64,000 nt of DNA. It comes from Orychophragmus violaceus. Taxonomy: Eukaryota; Streptophyta; Magnoliopsida; Brassicales; Brassicaceae. Positions 1 through 11,164 of this stretch are shown here, one piece after another. The position numbers were made by a program, and so were the translations under genes. Numbering within the stretch: the first letter of the stretch is position 1; every line of letters starts with the position of its first letter. Below the pieces are notes generated by a model. It did no database searches. It was not told the DNA's origin and saw only the letters and a program-made list of their open reading frames with translations. The DNA lies in assembly GCA_030180135.1 (NCBI GenBank), contig CM058239.1, forward strand, positions 75,957,823 to 76,021,822. Direction: 5' to 3'.

Positions 1-1624
1 TCATTTATATATTGGTTAAAACGGCTACGTTTTGTGACTAACAAAACCCCATTAATGTTTGATTAACACTGTGTAGTCTCTCCGTTAAATGACTTAACGT
101 TGTGCGTAATTTGGCTTAGTCAACGTAAGTTTAAAATTAAATCGAATAGTCAACCGTAACTTCAGGCATTAAATGGCCGAGCCGGAAGTTGAAGCTTTAA
201 ATGGCCAAAATTTGAAAGTTCAGGATTTTTATGACAATTTTTCCATTTTGATTATTTTTTAAGTAAAAAATGTGGTCATTTTCTCTTTTAACCTAACATG
301 TTGATTATTTACAATCCAACCCACTTATATCCAAACCAAAAAAAAATCCCAAAATCTATTTTGAACCCTAAATCAGTTATTCTCTTTCTTCTTCCCCGTA
401 ACTTTCTATCTCTAACCCTTCTCTTCCAATCTCATAACTTTCTCAATCTAACGCGAAATCGACCAACCTTAAATCAATTAGAATCGGCTTATCTCCAAAC
501 CATTCAAGAATCTTCATCTCCCTTGAACTTAATCGATTCAATTTGCTCAAGCTTTGTGAAGAGAACAACCATTTTAAGGTATTGTACTTCTTATGTTCTT
601 CTCCTCCATCATGTATTTATAATTTGTACATCTTCATTCAAATTGAAGGTATTTTGCTTACGAATTAGTGTGCATCGTTGTTGGATGAACAGCTTATAAA
701 ATGTTGCTCGTAGTTCGAAGGTGGTGAAGAGAAAGCAAAATGTTTTAGATGGTCGTATGTTGAAGTATAAAGGATTAATTTATGGAGCATTTGCAAAACT
801 ACCCTCGAAATTGAAGGTAATCCTGAAACTACACTCTGCCTTTTCCTTCCTCTCCATCGCTAATATATCCCCTTACTAATCTGATACTTTTACCAAAAGA
901 CAAAAGCCCAAACATATTTTGGATATTCACGAAAATGTCATCGCCTTGAATGCTCAACAACCACGACAACCACCATCGCCGACAAGTTAATGTGTAATCC
1001 AGCTTGTTTTCCACCATTAAATCTCAAGTAAAGCTCAAAAATAGAGCTCAAACGTTCTCCTCTCCGATTTCTCCTTTTTCCCCTTCAATTTTTCGATTCA
1101 AAAGTAGCGAAATAGTTTATTATCTTATAAAACAGCAAAACACGACTCGTATTTTGGGTTTTTGGTGATATTAGACGTTTTGGGCAATCGACGAGGCTAA
1201 TAACAAACTAAAAACGGACATTGGTAAGAATTTTTTCATATCGTCGATTTTCAGATCTGAATTGTAATCTCAGACTTCCGTTTAAGTCTATTTTTTTCGT
1301 AAACTTCAATATGGTCAACGAGAGGGTAGTTTTGCAATTGACTTTCAAATGACAGACCTCCATAGAAGTCTGAGAAATTCCTATTTGAAAAAAAAATATA
1401 TGAGACTTCACCAAGAAGTCTAAATAAGAAGAGGGTAGTTTTGCGATTGATTCAAATTTGATTTTTTAGTCAGACTTCTTATGTAGTCTGACAAGAAATT
1501 GACCGATTGTTGACTTTTTGTCAAACGGAATCCGATGTCTAAAAATAAAAGGGGGTAGAAACTGCAATTGACCCAAATTTTTCGATGTTGACCAGAACAA
1601 GGGAAAAACGCCAGACTTCTAAAT
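1..1624. other. Unassigned AT-rich sequence left of element A
   Basis: No gene is recognised here. An open frame at 298-699 on the plus strand (133 codons) resembles no family I know and lies in pyrimidine-rich sequence like that near transposon ends. Short phrases recur, such as GGGTAGTTTTGC near 1323 and 1435 and its complement near 796. From about 1270 there are repeated imperfect hairpins. The sequence resumes after element A at 8868, so A was inserted into it. A Mutator-like terminal region is my best guess, but I see no transposase and no clear terminal inverted repeat. Confidence 0.4.
1272..1620. repeat. Spaced AGACTTC...GAAGTCT hairpin repeats
   Basis: Short imperfect palindromes of 18-19 bases lie at 1272-1289, 1354-1371, 1403-1421 and 1472-1489, and a half unit ends at 1620. 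Each has an AGACTTC-type left arm and a GAAGTCT-type right arm around a 4-5 base centre. Spacing is about 50-80 bp. Similar CAGAC/GTCTG words continue at 8868-8950, on the far side of element A, so the array was split by that insertion. Confidence 0.5.
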
Positions 1625-2260
1625 TGTTGGAATTGTGTCCAGTAATCTCGGTACTGTCTCTAGAAAGTAAGAGTATGTCAATGATCAGACATAAGTCACA
1701 TAATACTGGGGGTCATGATGGCTTGCTAGAGTCCGCTCATGATCTATAAGTCTTGGACTTATTGCCTTTATTATATGATCCCATATGGGTCACACGCCTA
1801 AGCTAACGGGAAAATACGAAGGAACGGTTTAGCAGAAGTACGGTAAAAGTGCTAGGCATTTACTGTACTTAGAGAGAATAAAGGGCCTGATTAAATCCAT
1901 GGGATTTAATCAGAACTGAGAATTGGGCCCAAAAGCCCATGAGAACTAAAGGGAGTTTTAATGAATAAAACTTGACCTAAAGCTCTCTAATTCTCTAAGC
2001 TTCTGCGCCTCCCATCTCTCACTCTGCGCCTCTCTCTCTCAGCTGGTCTAGCAGCCAATTTCCCGGTGTGCGTGTGTGAGCCTTTGGAGGATCCATCCCT
2101 TGGTGGTTTTGCTGATCTCTGACCCGTGCCTCCCATTCCGCTGCACAAAAGGTAACAGGTGAGATCCATTAAGTTTCTAAATCAAGAGAACCTAGATCCG
2201 CATGTTTAGGAACTGTTGAATCTGTGAATTGAATCAGGATTAACACCAAAACTTCCTACA
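1625..2260 (+). repeat. 5' LTR of element A
   Basis: The repeat begins TGTTGGAATTG and ends CTTCCTACA, a normal TG...CA pair. It matches 8227-8862 over its whole 636 bp with about three substitutions. It is clearly related to the 674-bp LTR of element B, though the two differ at many sites. Confidence 0.95.
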
Positions 2261-2261
2261 G

Positions 2262-2273
2262 TGGTATCAGAGC
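2262..2273 (+). promoter_or_regulatory. Primer binding site, tRNA-iMet type (element A)
   Basis: TGGTATCAGAGC lies one base after the 5' LTR. It complements the 3' end of plant initiator methionine tRNA, the usual primer for Copia minus-strand synthesis. Confidence 0.9.
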
Positions 2274-3983
2274 TATTGGTTCTGGTTTTTCTTGTTTAGA
2301 ATCTTGTTTAGGATTGTTTTTCTTGTTTAAAAAGTGTTTTGAATCAACTACTGATAAGAGAAATCACTTAAGCAACAAGGAATTGAAACCTAAACATATT
2401 TGAAATCGCAAAAACCAAGCTATATGATTTGGTATGCGTCGGTTTGATGATGCACGGACCGATCGCTAAAGGATCGAGTCGCGTGATCATCCGACCGCGA
2501 GACGAAGATCGATCGGCCGAGTGGATCACACGGTGATAGTGTCCCGGCAGTCTCGAGAGTCGTCCCGATCGGTGATGATCGTGCAAGGTTGGACCGAGCG
2601 GATCGATCAAACGATCGCGGTCGATCGTCCAGCATCGTCCCGATCATCCAGCGTCGTACCGTGTCTCGATCGCTCGGCGATCGCATGACGCACGACCCGA
2701 GCCATCCTGTCCCGAGCGTCCCGAACGATGGTCCCGTCCGGCTGCCGTCTCGATCTCGGATCGTTTGCGTGCGGCTTGACGGCTGACGTGATTGCGTGAA
2801 ACTCACGATTAGGTCGTGATCGGTTCACGTGATCAATCGGTTCGGTTCGGTTCAAGGTTCGGTTTAAAACTTGATTAAAATCAAACGTCTCGGTTTAATA
2901 AACAGATTTAATAATTTTATTAAATTCTGGTTAAACCGGGATAAGAAATCCAAAGTCGAAATATTGGATTTTGTGCCTAAACCAGGATTTTCTAATTTGA
3001 TTTGGTTGGACCAAATAAATTGAGAAAATCCGGTTTAGTAAATAACCGGTTGACAATTGTGGTCATCGTAGTAATTAATTTTGGTTAGACCAATTTTAAT
3101 GAACCAGACCGGTTATGTCATTTAATTGGACAATTGGGTTATGTCTTGGACATAGACCAATTCTTGGGCCTCGGGCCAAGAAGTTAAAACAATTGGGCCA
3201 ATTATTTGAGTCTTTTCTACAGATTAATTTAAAATTTATTTTATAAAATTATAAAGTCGATTTTAAATTAAAGTTTCCGAAATTTTGAAATTAGAAAGTT
3301 TCTTAAAATAGAAGTTTCTAGATTTGCGGGTTTTGGATTTTAAGAAATTTCTAAAGTTAGAAAGTTTCCAGTTTTAGAAAGTTTCCAATTTTAGAAAGTT
3401 TCCAAAAATAGTAGGTTTCCAAAAATAGAAAGTTTCCCGAAATAGTAATCTTCTATTTTGGGAATGAAATTTTAATAAACCTACGAACCTCAAATAATAT
3501 CAAGCGTTGGATGTCTTGTCCAGGCTATGTCAGCTGTCGAAGCCCATTCAATTGTATTCATGGCCTTACAGTGTGAGGGTGTCTACTTTTGCGTGGATAA
3601 GACGGTTTGTGATTCATAAATGTCATTGGGAGTCCCAGACATTAATGATTACATGACTGTATAGTCTGGTTTTCTTGACTGGGCCATCGGGAGTCCCGGG
3701 CCTTGAGACATCAGAGTGGATTGGGCCTCGGGCCCAGATTCACAACCAAGAGTTATATCACGGATATAATTAGCCGATATAGGGCTTACCGATATAAGCT
3801 AAGGTTGGGTGACGGCCAGTGGCCCACTTTAATCTTAGTTATATGTGGATCTTGGAATCATTATATTCTATTGAGGGTAACTTATGTTATTGAATATAAT
3901 GCATGATTGATCATATTAAGAATAATATAAGATTAATCATATTGAACATATTAACTAAAATCCTTTTATCTTAATTTTCAGTT
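2274..3983 (+). other. 5' leader of element A, with a CpG-rich block
   Basis: The 1.7-kb leader has no convincing gene. Bases 2440-2830 are strikingly rich in CpG and in GATCG/CGATC words, while the flanks are AT-rich. Element B lacks this block at the equivalent place. Short open frames within it exist on both strands only because the block is GC-rich. From about 3480 the leader matches B, C and D again, including a conserved hairpin at 3859-3901. Confidence 0.7.
3859..3901 (+). promoter_or_regulatory. Conserved leader hairpin (element A)
   Basis: CATTATATTC at 3859-3868 can pair with GAATATAATG at 3892-3901, about 80 bases before the gag start. The same hairpin is at 31960-32004 (B), 18155-18192 (C) and 28374-28412 (D, minus strand). 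In B both arms change together, keeping the pairing. A role in packaging, dimer formation or translation is only inferred. Confidence 0.6.
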
Positions 3984-5003
3984 ATGACTAGCACAAACAA
4001 TCAAAACACTTTCTCGATCCGGTCTGTCCTTGAGATGGACAAGCTGAACGGATCAAATTTCTTGACTTGGTCGCGGAACCTGAGGCTAGTTCTCAGACAG
4101 GAGAGAAAGGACTATGTCCTTGAGAGAGCTCTCCCCGTGAGGATCGGGTCCAATGCTTCTCATGCAGTATATGATGCTTGGAATAAGCATTATAATGATG
4201 CGGTAGATGTGCGTGGTCTGATATTGGCTACCATGGACTCAGACTTGCGAAATCAATATGAGAACATGGAGTCGCCAATAGAGATGATCAGCAGCCTGCA
4301 ATTGAAATTTCAGGAGCAGATAAGAGTGGAGAGATACCGGTTGGTTAAGTCTCTCACTAGCTGCAAGCTACCAAATGATCATCCAGTGAGTCCTCATGTC
4401 AGTAAAATGATGGGTTACATTGATAACCTGAGGAAACTGGATTATCCAGTTAGCCAAGAATTGGCAACTGAGATCATTCTGCAGTCACTGCCGTCAAGCT
4501 ATGATAAGTTCAGAAGGAACTATATCAAGAAAGGCTTAACGAAGACGCTGACTGAACTGCATGATATGCTCAAGACAGTTGAGCCAAACATGAAGAGTAC
4601 CCTGAATAATCTCATGAATGAGAAGGGTAGGTTTAATAAACCTAATGCTGACAAGGGTGAAGGCAAAGTTGTCCAGATTTTGAATCATGGCAAGCGTGTG
4701 TCTTCTGAGCCCGAGTCAGATACCTCTTACGTTGGTAAGTGCTGCTACTGTAAGGAGACAGGGCATTGGAAGAGAGATTGCTTTAAATTCATGGAAGATG
4801 ATGAGGAGTTGAAGTTGATGTATGCGACTACTTCCTCAGGTATTCATGTTATTACTTCAAGTTCTACCTTAAAGGTATTGGATACTGGTTGTGGCACTGA
4901 TATTTGTGATAATATGCAGAGCCTAAGCAACAGTAGAACGTTGAAGGAAGGACAAGTGGATCTACATGTCTGGAAGGAGCTATGGACGCTGCCTCAGCCG
5001 TAG
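3984..5003 (+). CDS. gag: Copia Gag of element A
   Basis: This 339-codon frame encodes a Copia capsid protein of the same family as D, with the N-terminal motif KLNGSNFLTW near residue 20 and a zinc knuckle CCYCKETGHWKRDC near residues 253-266 that would bind the element RNA. The frame then runs on past the gag end into the protease region, where VLDTGCGTDIC shows the retropepsin DTG-type motif. A frameshift just after it leads to a stop, which B shares. The first ATG follows the conserved leader and matches the gag start in B. It is about 91% identical to the B Gag by my count, and no stop breaks the capsid part. Confidence 0.88.
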   Translation: MTSTNNQNTFSIRSVLEMDKLNGSNFLTWSRNLRLVLRQERKDYVLERALPVRIGSNASHAVYDAWNKHYNDAVDVRGLILATMDSDLRNQYENMESPIEMISSLQLKFQEQIRVERYRLVKSLTSCKLPNDHPVSPHVSKMMGYIDNLRKLDYPVSQELATEIILQSLPSSYDKFRRNYIKKGLTKTLTELHDMLKTVEPNMKSTLNNLMNEKGRFNKPNADKGEGKVVQILNHGKRVSSEPESDTSYVGKCCYCKETGHWKRDCFKFMEDDEELKLMYATTSSGIHVITSSSTLKVLDTGCGTDICDNMQSLSNSRTLKEGQVDLHVWKELWTLPQP

Positions 5004-7372
5004 GATTTTCACTTATAGATGCCTTCGAGGCTTGGTTTTATTAAGTAATTGCTACAATGTACCTGCTTTAAGCAGAGTTGTCTTTCATTTTCTTGTAAGA
5101 ATTTGAATGTTTTTCATTTTGATAAAAGACAAGTTTTGTTCTTTTGATCTTAATGAAATATTAATCGTAGCACCCTATTCAAGGAATGGGTTTTATATCT
5201 TAAACCAAAGAGTGCCTAAATGTAACATAAATACCGAATTGGTTTAAATCTGATGAATTAAACCTGATTTTTCTTGGCATAAAAGTCTTAGTCACATAGA
5301 GTAAGTCGGATTCAGAAATCCCATAGTTATGGACTGTTGGGCTCATTTGATACATATATCTTATGAGACTTGAATTCTGCTTACTGGACCAAAAGGCAAA
5401 GGGCCTATCTTAGCCGAGCTAGAGAAAGGCCCAAAGGCTTATTGGACCTGGAACATACTCATGTATGTGGCCCAATGAGCAGTAATGCCAGAGAAAATTT
5501 CCTGTACTTCATTGTCTCGACTGATTACTTCAGTGAGTAAGACTGTGTTCATTTGATGAGACACAAGTCGGAATTCTTTGACATGGTCGAAAGAGTTCCA
5601 GAATGAAGTATAGGATCTGAATGACAGAAGTATTAAGACTCTGGATCAGATCACGAGTGAGAATACTTAAGTCATTGATGGTGTGATCATCTGAATGAGT
5701 GTGAAATCGTTTCACAGCTCATTTCTCCTGAAAACCTGAAGGTGTTTCTGTGAGAAAGAATCAGATCTTATTAGAAATGATTAAAGATGAGTCACACGAA
5801 TCTTCCATGATATTATTTAAGAATAACGCTCTAAGAATATCTAAGTTTACGCTGAAAAGGTTCCACCAATATCAGTTGAAAGACACCACGTAAATGTGGA
5901 TTGGAATCGATCCAAATTCGTCTTTACTGAGTATTTGTAGTTGTGCTACTTCGCTGGTTGTCCTAGGGAAACCAAGGCTTGTTACTTTTACGCCCATTCT
6001 GTTTTCTAAGAAGGGAAGTTACTTTCAAAGAAGAACAGTGGGAGTAAAAGTATAACTCGAAGAAATTCGAGAAATACATGAGGCTGCTTAACCTATTGAG
6101 GGAGAGCAGCGGAAGGATTTACAGATTTCTGTAGAATCTACACCTGTGGAGCCTGAAGTTCGCAGACATGAATGAATCAGTCACTAATCCGAGAATGATT
6201 TCTCGTCATTAGTTGAACCTGATGATCATTGAAAGTTCGCATGATCTGATGATCATTGAAAGCGACGAATCTGCGAAATTCAAATAAGCGAAAGTGAGCC
6301 CGGACTCCGAAAATATACACTTTGTGTAAGTTAACTTCATCGATCCATTTATGGATGGAAGCAAACATATCGGAGTTGGAATCTTCGTTCTGTTGAAATA
6401 GTCAAGGTTTTGACTTGAACAGGAACGAAATGGAACTGTGCGTTTACTAATAGATAAGTGGGAGCAATATTGCATTTCTCATAATGTATGTCGATGACAT
6501 ACTGATTCTCGGATATAGCGTCCCAATGCTGCAGTCGGTAAAGGACTGGCTTGGGAGTTGGTTTTATGATTGACATGGGTAAAACCACGTAGTTCTTGGA
6601 TTTTGGATCTAAAAATAAAGATCCGAAAGAGCTGGTAGGACAAAGTCAGGATTCTTATCCCGACAAAGTCCTACACGTTTTCAGCATTCCAAGAAGGGTT
6701 TTATGCCAATGTCACATGGCATTAAGTTAAGCAAGACACAGTGTCCTACGATAACTGCTGAGCTTAAATGCATGGATAAGATTCCATATGCGTCGGCAAT
6801 TGGATCTATCATGTATGCCATGAAACGTACTTGTTTGATGTTGCTTTAATGTTAAGCAAGACAAGTAAAGACCAGTCAAATCCAGCAAAGAATCACTGGA
6901 TTGCCGTAAAGAATGTCCTAAAGTATTTGAGAAATACTTAGGATAAGTTCTTGATTTACAGAGAAAGTGAGGTGCTACAAGTCGGTAGAGTCTGAAAGGC
7001 AAGTTTCCAATAGACAAAGATGATTTCCGGTCACAGTCCGGTTATATCTTGTGTCTATCTGGCGGTGCAAGGCACTGTTGCTGACTCCATGACTTAAGCT
7101 GAACATTTCGCAGCTTGGGAAGCGGCGAAAGAGGTTGTTTGGAAAGAAGAGTTCGTCACTGAACTTGATGTGATTCCCAGCATAGATGAGACTAGCTGCA
7201 CATCAGAGGTCCAAACACCTTGAGGATAGGTATAACCTCATCCGTAAGATAAATGACAGAGATGTTAAGTAGATCAGCAAGTTTCAACGAATGAGAACAT
7301 TGCTAATCTATTAACGAAGCCACTCCTTAGGCCTAAGCACGAGTCGCGGACTGTTGCTGTAGGATAAGTGAA
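5004..7372 (+). pseudogene. Decayed Copia pol of element A
   Basis: The protease end, integrase, reverse transcriptase and RNase H regions can be followed by similarity to D but are broken by many stops and frameshifts. A readable YVDD catalytic motif remains at 6487-6498. The RNase H region has an in-frame TAG near 6940 and has lost a short stretch near 7063 that D keeps. B carries the same lesions, so they predate the A/B split. No functional enzyme can come from this region. Confidence 0.85.
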
Positions 7373-7388
7373 ATTAAAATGTAGTCTT

Positions 7389-8226
7389 AATTTCAGTGGG
7401 AGTTAATAAAGGGCTTTATTTAGTTATTAGATATGTTCTTGTAAAACATTTAAGATGTTTAATGAAATTATTATTTTAACTGTGATGAAATAATCGTTCC
7501 AAAGTGATATAAACCATTTTATAGGTCATCGAAGTAAGTGACTTGATCTTGAGTCATCAAAGTCATTTAGCTTGATCATGAGACCCTATATTTGATAGAT
7601 GGCTTGTATCATTCAGTCCCTAGTCGAAGGTTGTTGAAATTGGAACACCAACAACCGTGTGAGACTAGATTGGTATGTGACTTATGACAAAGTCTCAGTG
7701 TGTCATAGATGCGCGGCATCAAAGTCAGTACATAGGTGTATGTGGGGTACATACGACCGGACTAGACCCGCTTATAAGAACTCTTCAGGATATTTATATC
7801 TGTGTCATAAGAGATTCTTACTACGACTATAGAGTATAGTCCTTAGACCTGAGTTCGCATGCATGTGACTGCACATGAACTGATGCGCTTTGATCATTGT
7901 CTAACGCTGTCGTTATGCGATAGCTATAAGGACCTTGTTTGGGTATATTACGAAATGAGTAGTTTATAGTGATGGAACAAGACGGAATTTGTCCCTCCAA
8001 TTTAAATGGAGTGAATATCTCTAGGCCAATCGGAGATTTGAATACTGGAAAATGCATGGCCATGCTCAAACGGACTGTCCCGAGTCGTTTGGATTGTCAG
8101 TATCAAATCAGAGTCCGATGAACAAGATTAGGCTTTATAAGGATGACACTAATCTTGCCTTATGACTAATCGAGATATTGAGACAAAAGGATTATGAATA
8201 CAGAGATTCCAGTACAAGTGGGAGAT
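7389..8226 (+). promoter_or_regulatory. 3' untranslated region and PPTs of element A
   Basis: A purine run containing CAGTGGGAG lies at about 7396, just after the pol remnant. About 0.8 kb later a second run, AAGTGGGAGA, lies directly before the 3' LTR and is the normal plus-strand primer. The hairpin GACTATAGAGTATAGTC at 7825-7841 recurs in B and C exactly and in D with one change. No protein is encoded. Confidence 0.7.
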
Positions 8227-8862
8227 TGTTGGAATTGTGTCCAGTAATCTCGGTACTGTCTCTAGAAAGTAAGAGTATGTCAATGATCAGACATAAGTCA
8301 TATAATACTGGGGGTCATGATGGCTTGCTAGAGTCCGCTCATGATCTATAAGTCTTGGACTTATTGCCTTTATTATATGATCCCATATGGGTCACACGCC
8401 TAAGCTAACGGGAAAATACGAAGGAACTGTTTAGCAGAAGTACGGTAAAAGTGCTAGGCATTTACTGTACTTAGAGAGAATAAAGGGCCTGATTAAATCC
8501 ATGGGATTTAATCAGAACTGAGAATTGGGCCCAAAAGCCCATGAGAACTAAAGGGAGTTTTAATGAATAAAACTTGACCTAAAGCTCTCTAATTCTCTAA
8601 GCTTCTGCGCCTCCCATCTCTCACTCTGCGCCTCTCTCTCTCAGCTGGTCTAGCAGCCAATTTCCCGGTGTGCGTGTGTGAGCCTTTGGAGGATCCATCC
8701 CTTGGTGGTTCTGCTGATCTCTGACCCGTGCCTCCCATTCCGCTGCACAAAAGGTAACAGGTGAGATCCATTAAGTTTCTAAATCAAGAGAACCTAGATC
8801 CGCATGTTTAGGAACTGTTGAATCTGTGAATTGAATCAGGATTAACACCAAAACTTCCTACA
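8227..8862 (+). repeat. 3' LTR of element A
   Basis: This 636-bp copy of the 5' LTR ends at 8862 and is followed by the TSD copy TAAAT. Confidence 0.95.
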
Positions 8863-8908
8863 TAAATCTGTCTGAAAAAGATATCAGACAACACTAGACG
8901 TCTGAAAT

Positions 8909-10466
8909 TCAAAACCTTTGCCAGACAGCTATAAACATCTGAAAAATCGAATTTTGATCAACGCTGGATAAACACTGAATAAATGTGTTCACCATGGTGG
9001 TTTGGTAGATGTTGGTCATGTTTGCCTTCAGCTTGATGGTCTCCATGTGCTTCTCATCTAGTCTTGACATCACTTGTTTATCTGATATATTTGATGGTTT
9101 GTTGGCCTCATCATTCCCTCCCCCTTGAAAATGTTTCGACCTCGAAACTGGTAAATCTGCACAGGGATAGAGCAAGTTAGTTTGAGTATAACCAAAAGGG
9201 TTTAGTGATATACCTCCATGTTTTTGTTTGCTCGGTTTTTGTTTGCATGGTGCATCTGGTGAAACTTCTTTGATCAGTATGGATACAAAGACATTTCTTC
9301 TAGGCTCATGTGTTGTTTTCTTAGTCAGGAGTGGTCTGTATTCTCCATGGTTGAACTTCTGGTCTGAAACTAGAGTAGCTTCTCCTTCTTTTTCTACTTG
9401 TTTCTCTTTTGTACTTAGACCTGTTCCAAAACTTTTTGACAAAGCCAAGTGTATTATACCAGTTTGAAAAGTCTTATAAGAAAATTAAAACAGAGTATTA
9501 TTGACCTTTAAGTCAGGTGTGCTGTGAACAATTACTTGTTCTTTGTTTCCATGATACTCACATAAAGGACTTTGGCTCATCTTTGGCTTCTTTTCCAAAG
9601 CTATTGGAGTGTGATCTTGTTTTTGAGAGCAGTATGACATGTGTGTCTCTGGGAAATTCTTTTGCTCAGGTTTAAGTGGTTTAGATTGTTGATCTTCCAT
9701 TTTGTCTTTACACCCTTGACAAAATGGAAGGATTGTATGTAGATTCGAATTGCAAGGATTCAGAATTCCTTTGGTCTTGTTTCTGGTCTGAAACTAAGAT
9801 ACCATTGTTGATGTTTCTTCCTTTTGGCTAGTGTGTTCTCCTCTTGTTCCTAGACCTGATTCACTATCCCTTGGACAAGACAAGTATATCAATCCTGTCA
9901 TGGATTTAATAAGAACATGCTGGTCTAGAGAAATACATACCTTTGGTGTTTGAACAATCCCTTGTTCTGCTTTTGGTTTCCACTGGTATTGTACTCATGG
10001 TCTGGTCCTTCTCTAGAAACTCTCCTGACTATTGTTATATCCTTAGTTGTGGCATCTTTGTCATGCAAAGCTGTGATTTTAATTGTGGGACTTTGGGTTG
10101 AATTCTGATTCAACTTGTTGCTCTTCATGCATCATGAGCAAGCAGATTAGTTTCATTAATTAGAACTGGGCCTAGACACATACCTTGTATTGTGCTGCAC
10201 ATGTTGGATTGTATGTATGTCTCTGGTTTTGTCTCCTCATGCAACATGGAATGCACTGCATCCTGAGCTTTCTTCTGTTCCACCACAAGGTTTAATGCAT
10301 GTGATTCTTCTCCTTTAGATGTATGCTCCTTAATAAGATCTGTTTCAACACCTTTTGACAAAGGCAAGTGCATCATACTAGTAATAGATGAATTATGGAC
10401 CAATTTGTTAAAATTAGAACTTATCTTAGCCTTTGCTTGTTCTTGTTTTGCTTTTGGTTTGCACAA
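8909..10466 (-). pseudogene. Decayed second half of the Gag-only frame (element M)
   Basis: Open pieces at 8909-9448, 9485-9700, 9925-10128 and 10125-10466 are fragments of one frame related to the post-Gag regions of H and G1. A module with a core like IIHLALSKSF recurs at least three times: near 9430, near 9890 in decayed form, and near 10370 as MMHLPLSKGV. The 8909-9448 piece crosses the PPT and continues into U3, as in the sister elements. Function of this domain is unknown. Confidence 0.55.
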
Positions 10467-10511
10467 TGTGTCTTGGCTGATAACACTATTTTTCTCAGGG
10501 CTTCTAGGACG

Positions 10512-11162
10512 TCACTCTTCTGGTCTTGACACAAAGTCTATTTGTTGGAGTAAGTTTCTTTGGCTTTCTCGTGGCACTACTCTTCTTGTCTCCTTGGTAT
10601 TACTGTTTGAGAACCTTCTTGGGTATTGTGCTCTAGTTTCGTTTAAGTGAAGTGTAGAAACATACTTCCTGATCATAACCCATTTCAGATGTTTCCATGT
10701 GTGGATTGCTCCTTGATATTTCCACCTTTCATATTTTTCTTGTTTCCACCATGAGTGTGCATTCCTTGTTAGTTGTTTGATGCCATAGGCTAGCTTTGCT
10801 TCCTTTGGAATGTCATGGTATGAAAACCAGCCATCCATGTCTCTCTCCCATTTTAGATAGTCCTCTGGATAACTACTTCCTGCAAAACTAAAAATCTGTG
10901 GCACAAAATAATCATAGCAATGCGATGCTTGTTGTTTCAGACAAGGTTTATATCTCCTGGTTTTCCTTGAATGGTCTGGTGGTTTAGGCTCAATATGTTT
11001 AGCTCCTGGTACATCTCCAAATCCATTTTCTTGTTGTTTTGCAGGCTGAGACTTTTCCAGCAGTGTTATACGATCTCCTATAGACTGAACAGCTTCAAAG
11101 AGTTGAGCCATGTTGGTTTGATCCGCTGCTTCTCCCATGTTGTTATCTCCTGTCTTATGCAA
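10512..11162 (-). CDS. gag: Gypsy-type Gag fragment of element M
   Basis: These 216 codons encode an N-terminal helix that may form a coiled coil (QLFEAVQSIGDRITLLEK, residues about 20-37), then a retrotransposon Gag core recognisable by YLKWERDMDGWF, KLAYGIKQLTRNAHSWW and WVMIRKYV, the usual signatures of Ty3/Gypsy capsid domains. No zinc knuckle remains in the frame. The start lies immediately beside the 27-bp minisatellite, which occupies the leader position. The frame ends early compared with G1, so the product is probably not functional. Confidence 0.65.
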   Translation of the reverse strand: MHKTGDNNMGEAADQTNMAQLFEAVQSIGDRITLLEKSQPAKQQENGFGDVPGAKHIEPKPPDHSRKTRRYKPCLKQQASHCYDYFVPQIFSFAGSSYPEDYLKWERDMDGWFSYHDIPKEAKLAYGIKQLTRNAHSWWKQEKYERWKYQGAIHTWKHLKWVMIRKYVSTLHLNETRAQYPRRFSNSNTKETRRVVPRESQRNLLQQIDFVSRPEE

Positions 11163-11164
11163 TT

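Larger units (their letters stand above)
1625..8862 (+). mobile_element. Copia LTR element A, gag-only (dead pol)
   Basis: This is a complete insertion: 636-bp LTRs at 1625-2260 and 8227-8862, primer site, gag, ruined pol, 3' untranslated region, PPT and 3' LTR. The 5-bp TSD TAAAT is at 1620-1624 and 8863-8867. The LTRs differ at about three positions by eye, so the insertion is recent, yet pol has many stops and frameshifts, several shared with element B. The pol was therefore dead before this copy moved, and the enzymes must have come in trans. The layout matches the class described as terminal-repeat elements with a GAG domain (TR-GAG). Confidence 0.93.
8868..11162 (-). mobile_element. Gag-only Gypsy-like element M, truncated and decayed
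   Basis: A minus-strand relic runs from a Gag start at 11162 to a PPT at about 9114-9130 and then into U3-like sequence reaching about 8930. The stretch around the PPT matches the same place in H, G1 and G2: a TCGAGGTCGAAAC-like phrase, then a purine tract, then TGATGAGG. No protease, integrase or reverse transcriptase is present. Neither outer LTR is complete; the left boundary against the hairpin-rich sequence is uncertain within about 80 bp. Confidence 0.65.

Noticed and set aside
298..699. 133-codon frame as a host gene
   Set aside because: No recognisable domain, low-complexity start and transposon-like surroundings; kept only as part of the unassigned region.
2420..2855. Several Arg-rich open frames near 2400-2850
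   Set aside because: They overlap on both strands in a CpG-rich block of a leader, have no family match, and are absent in B.
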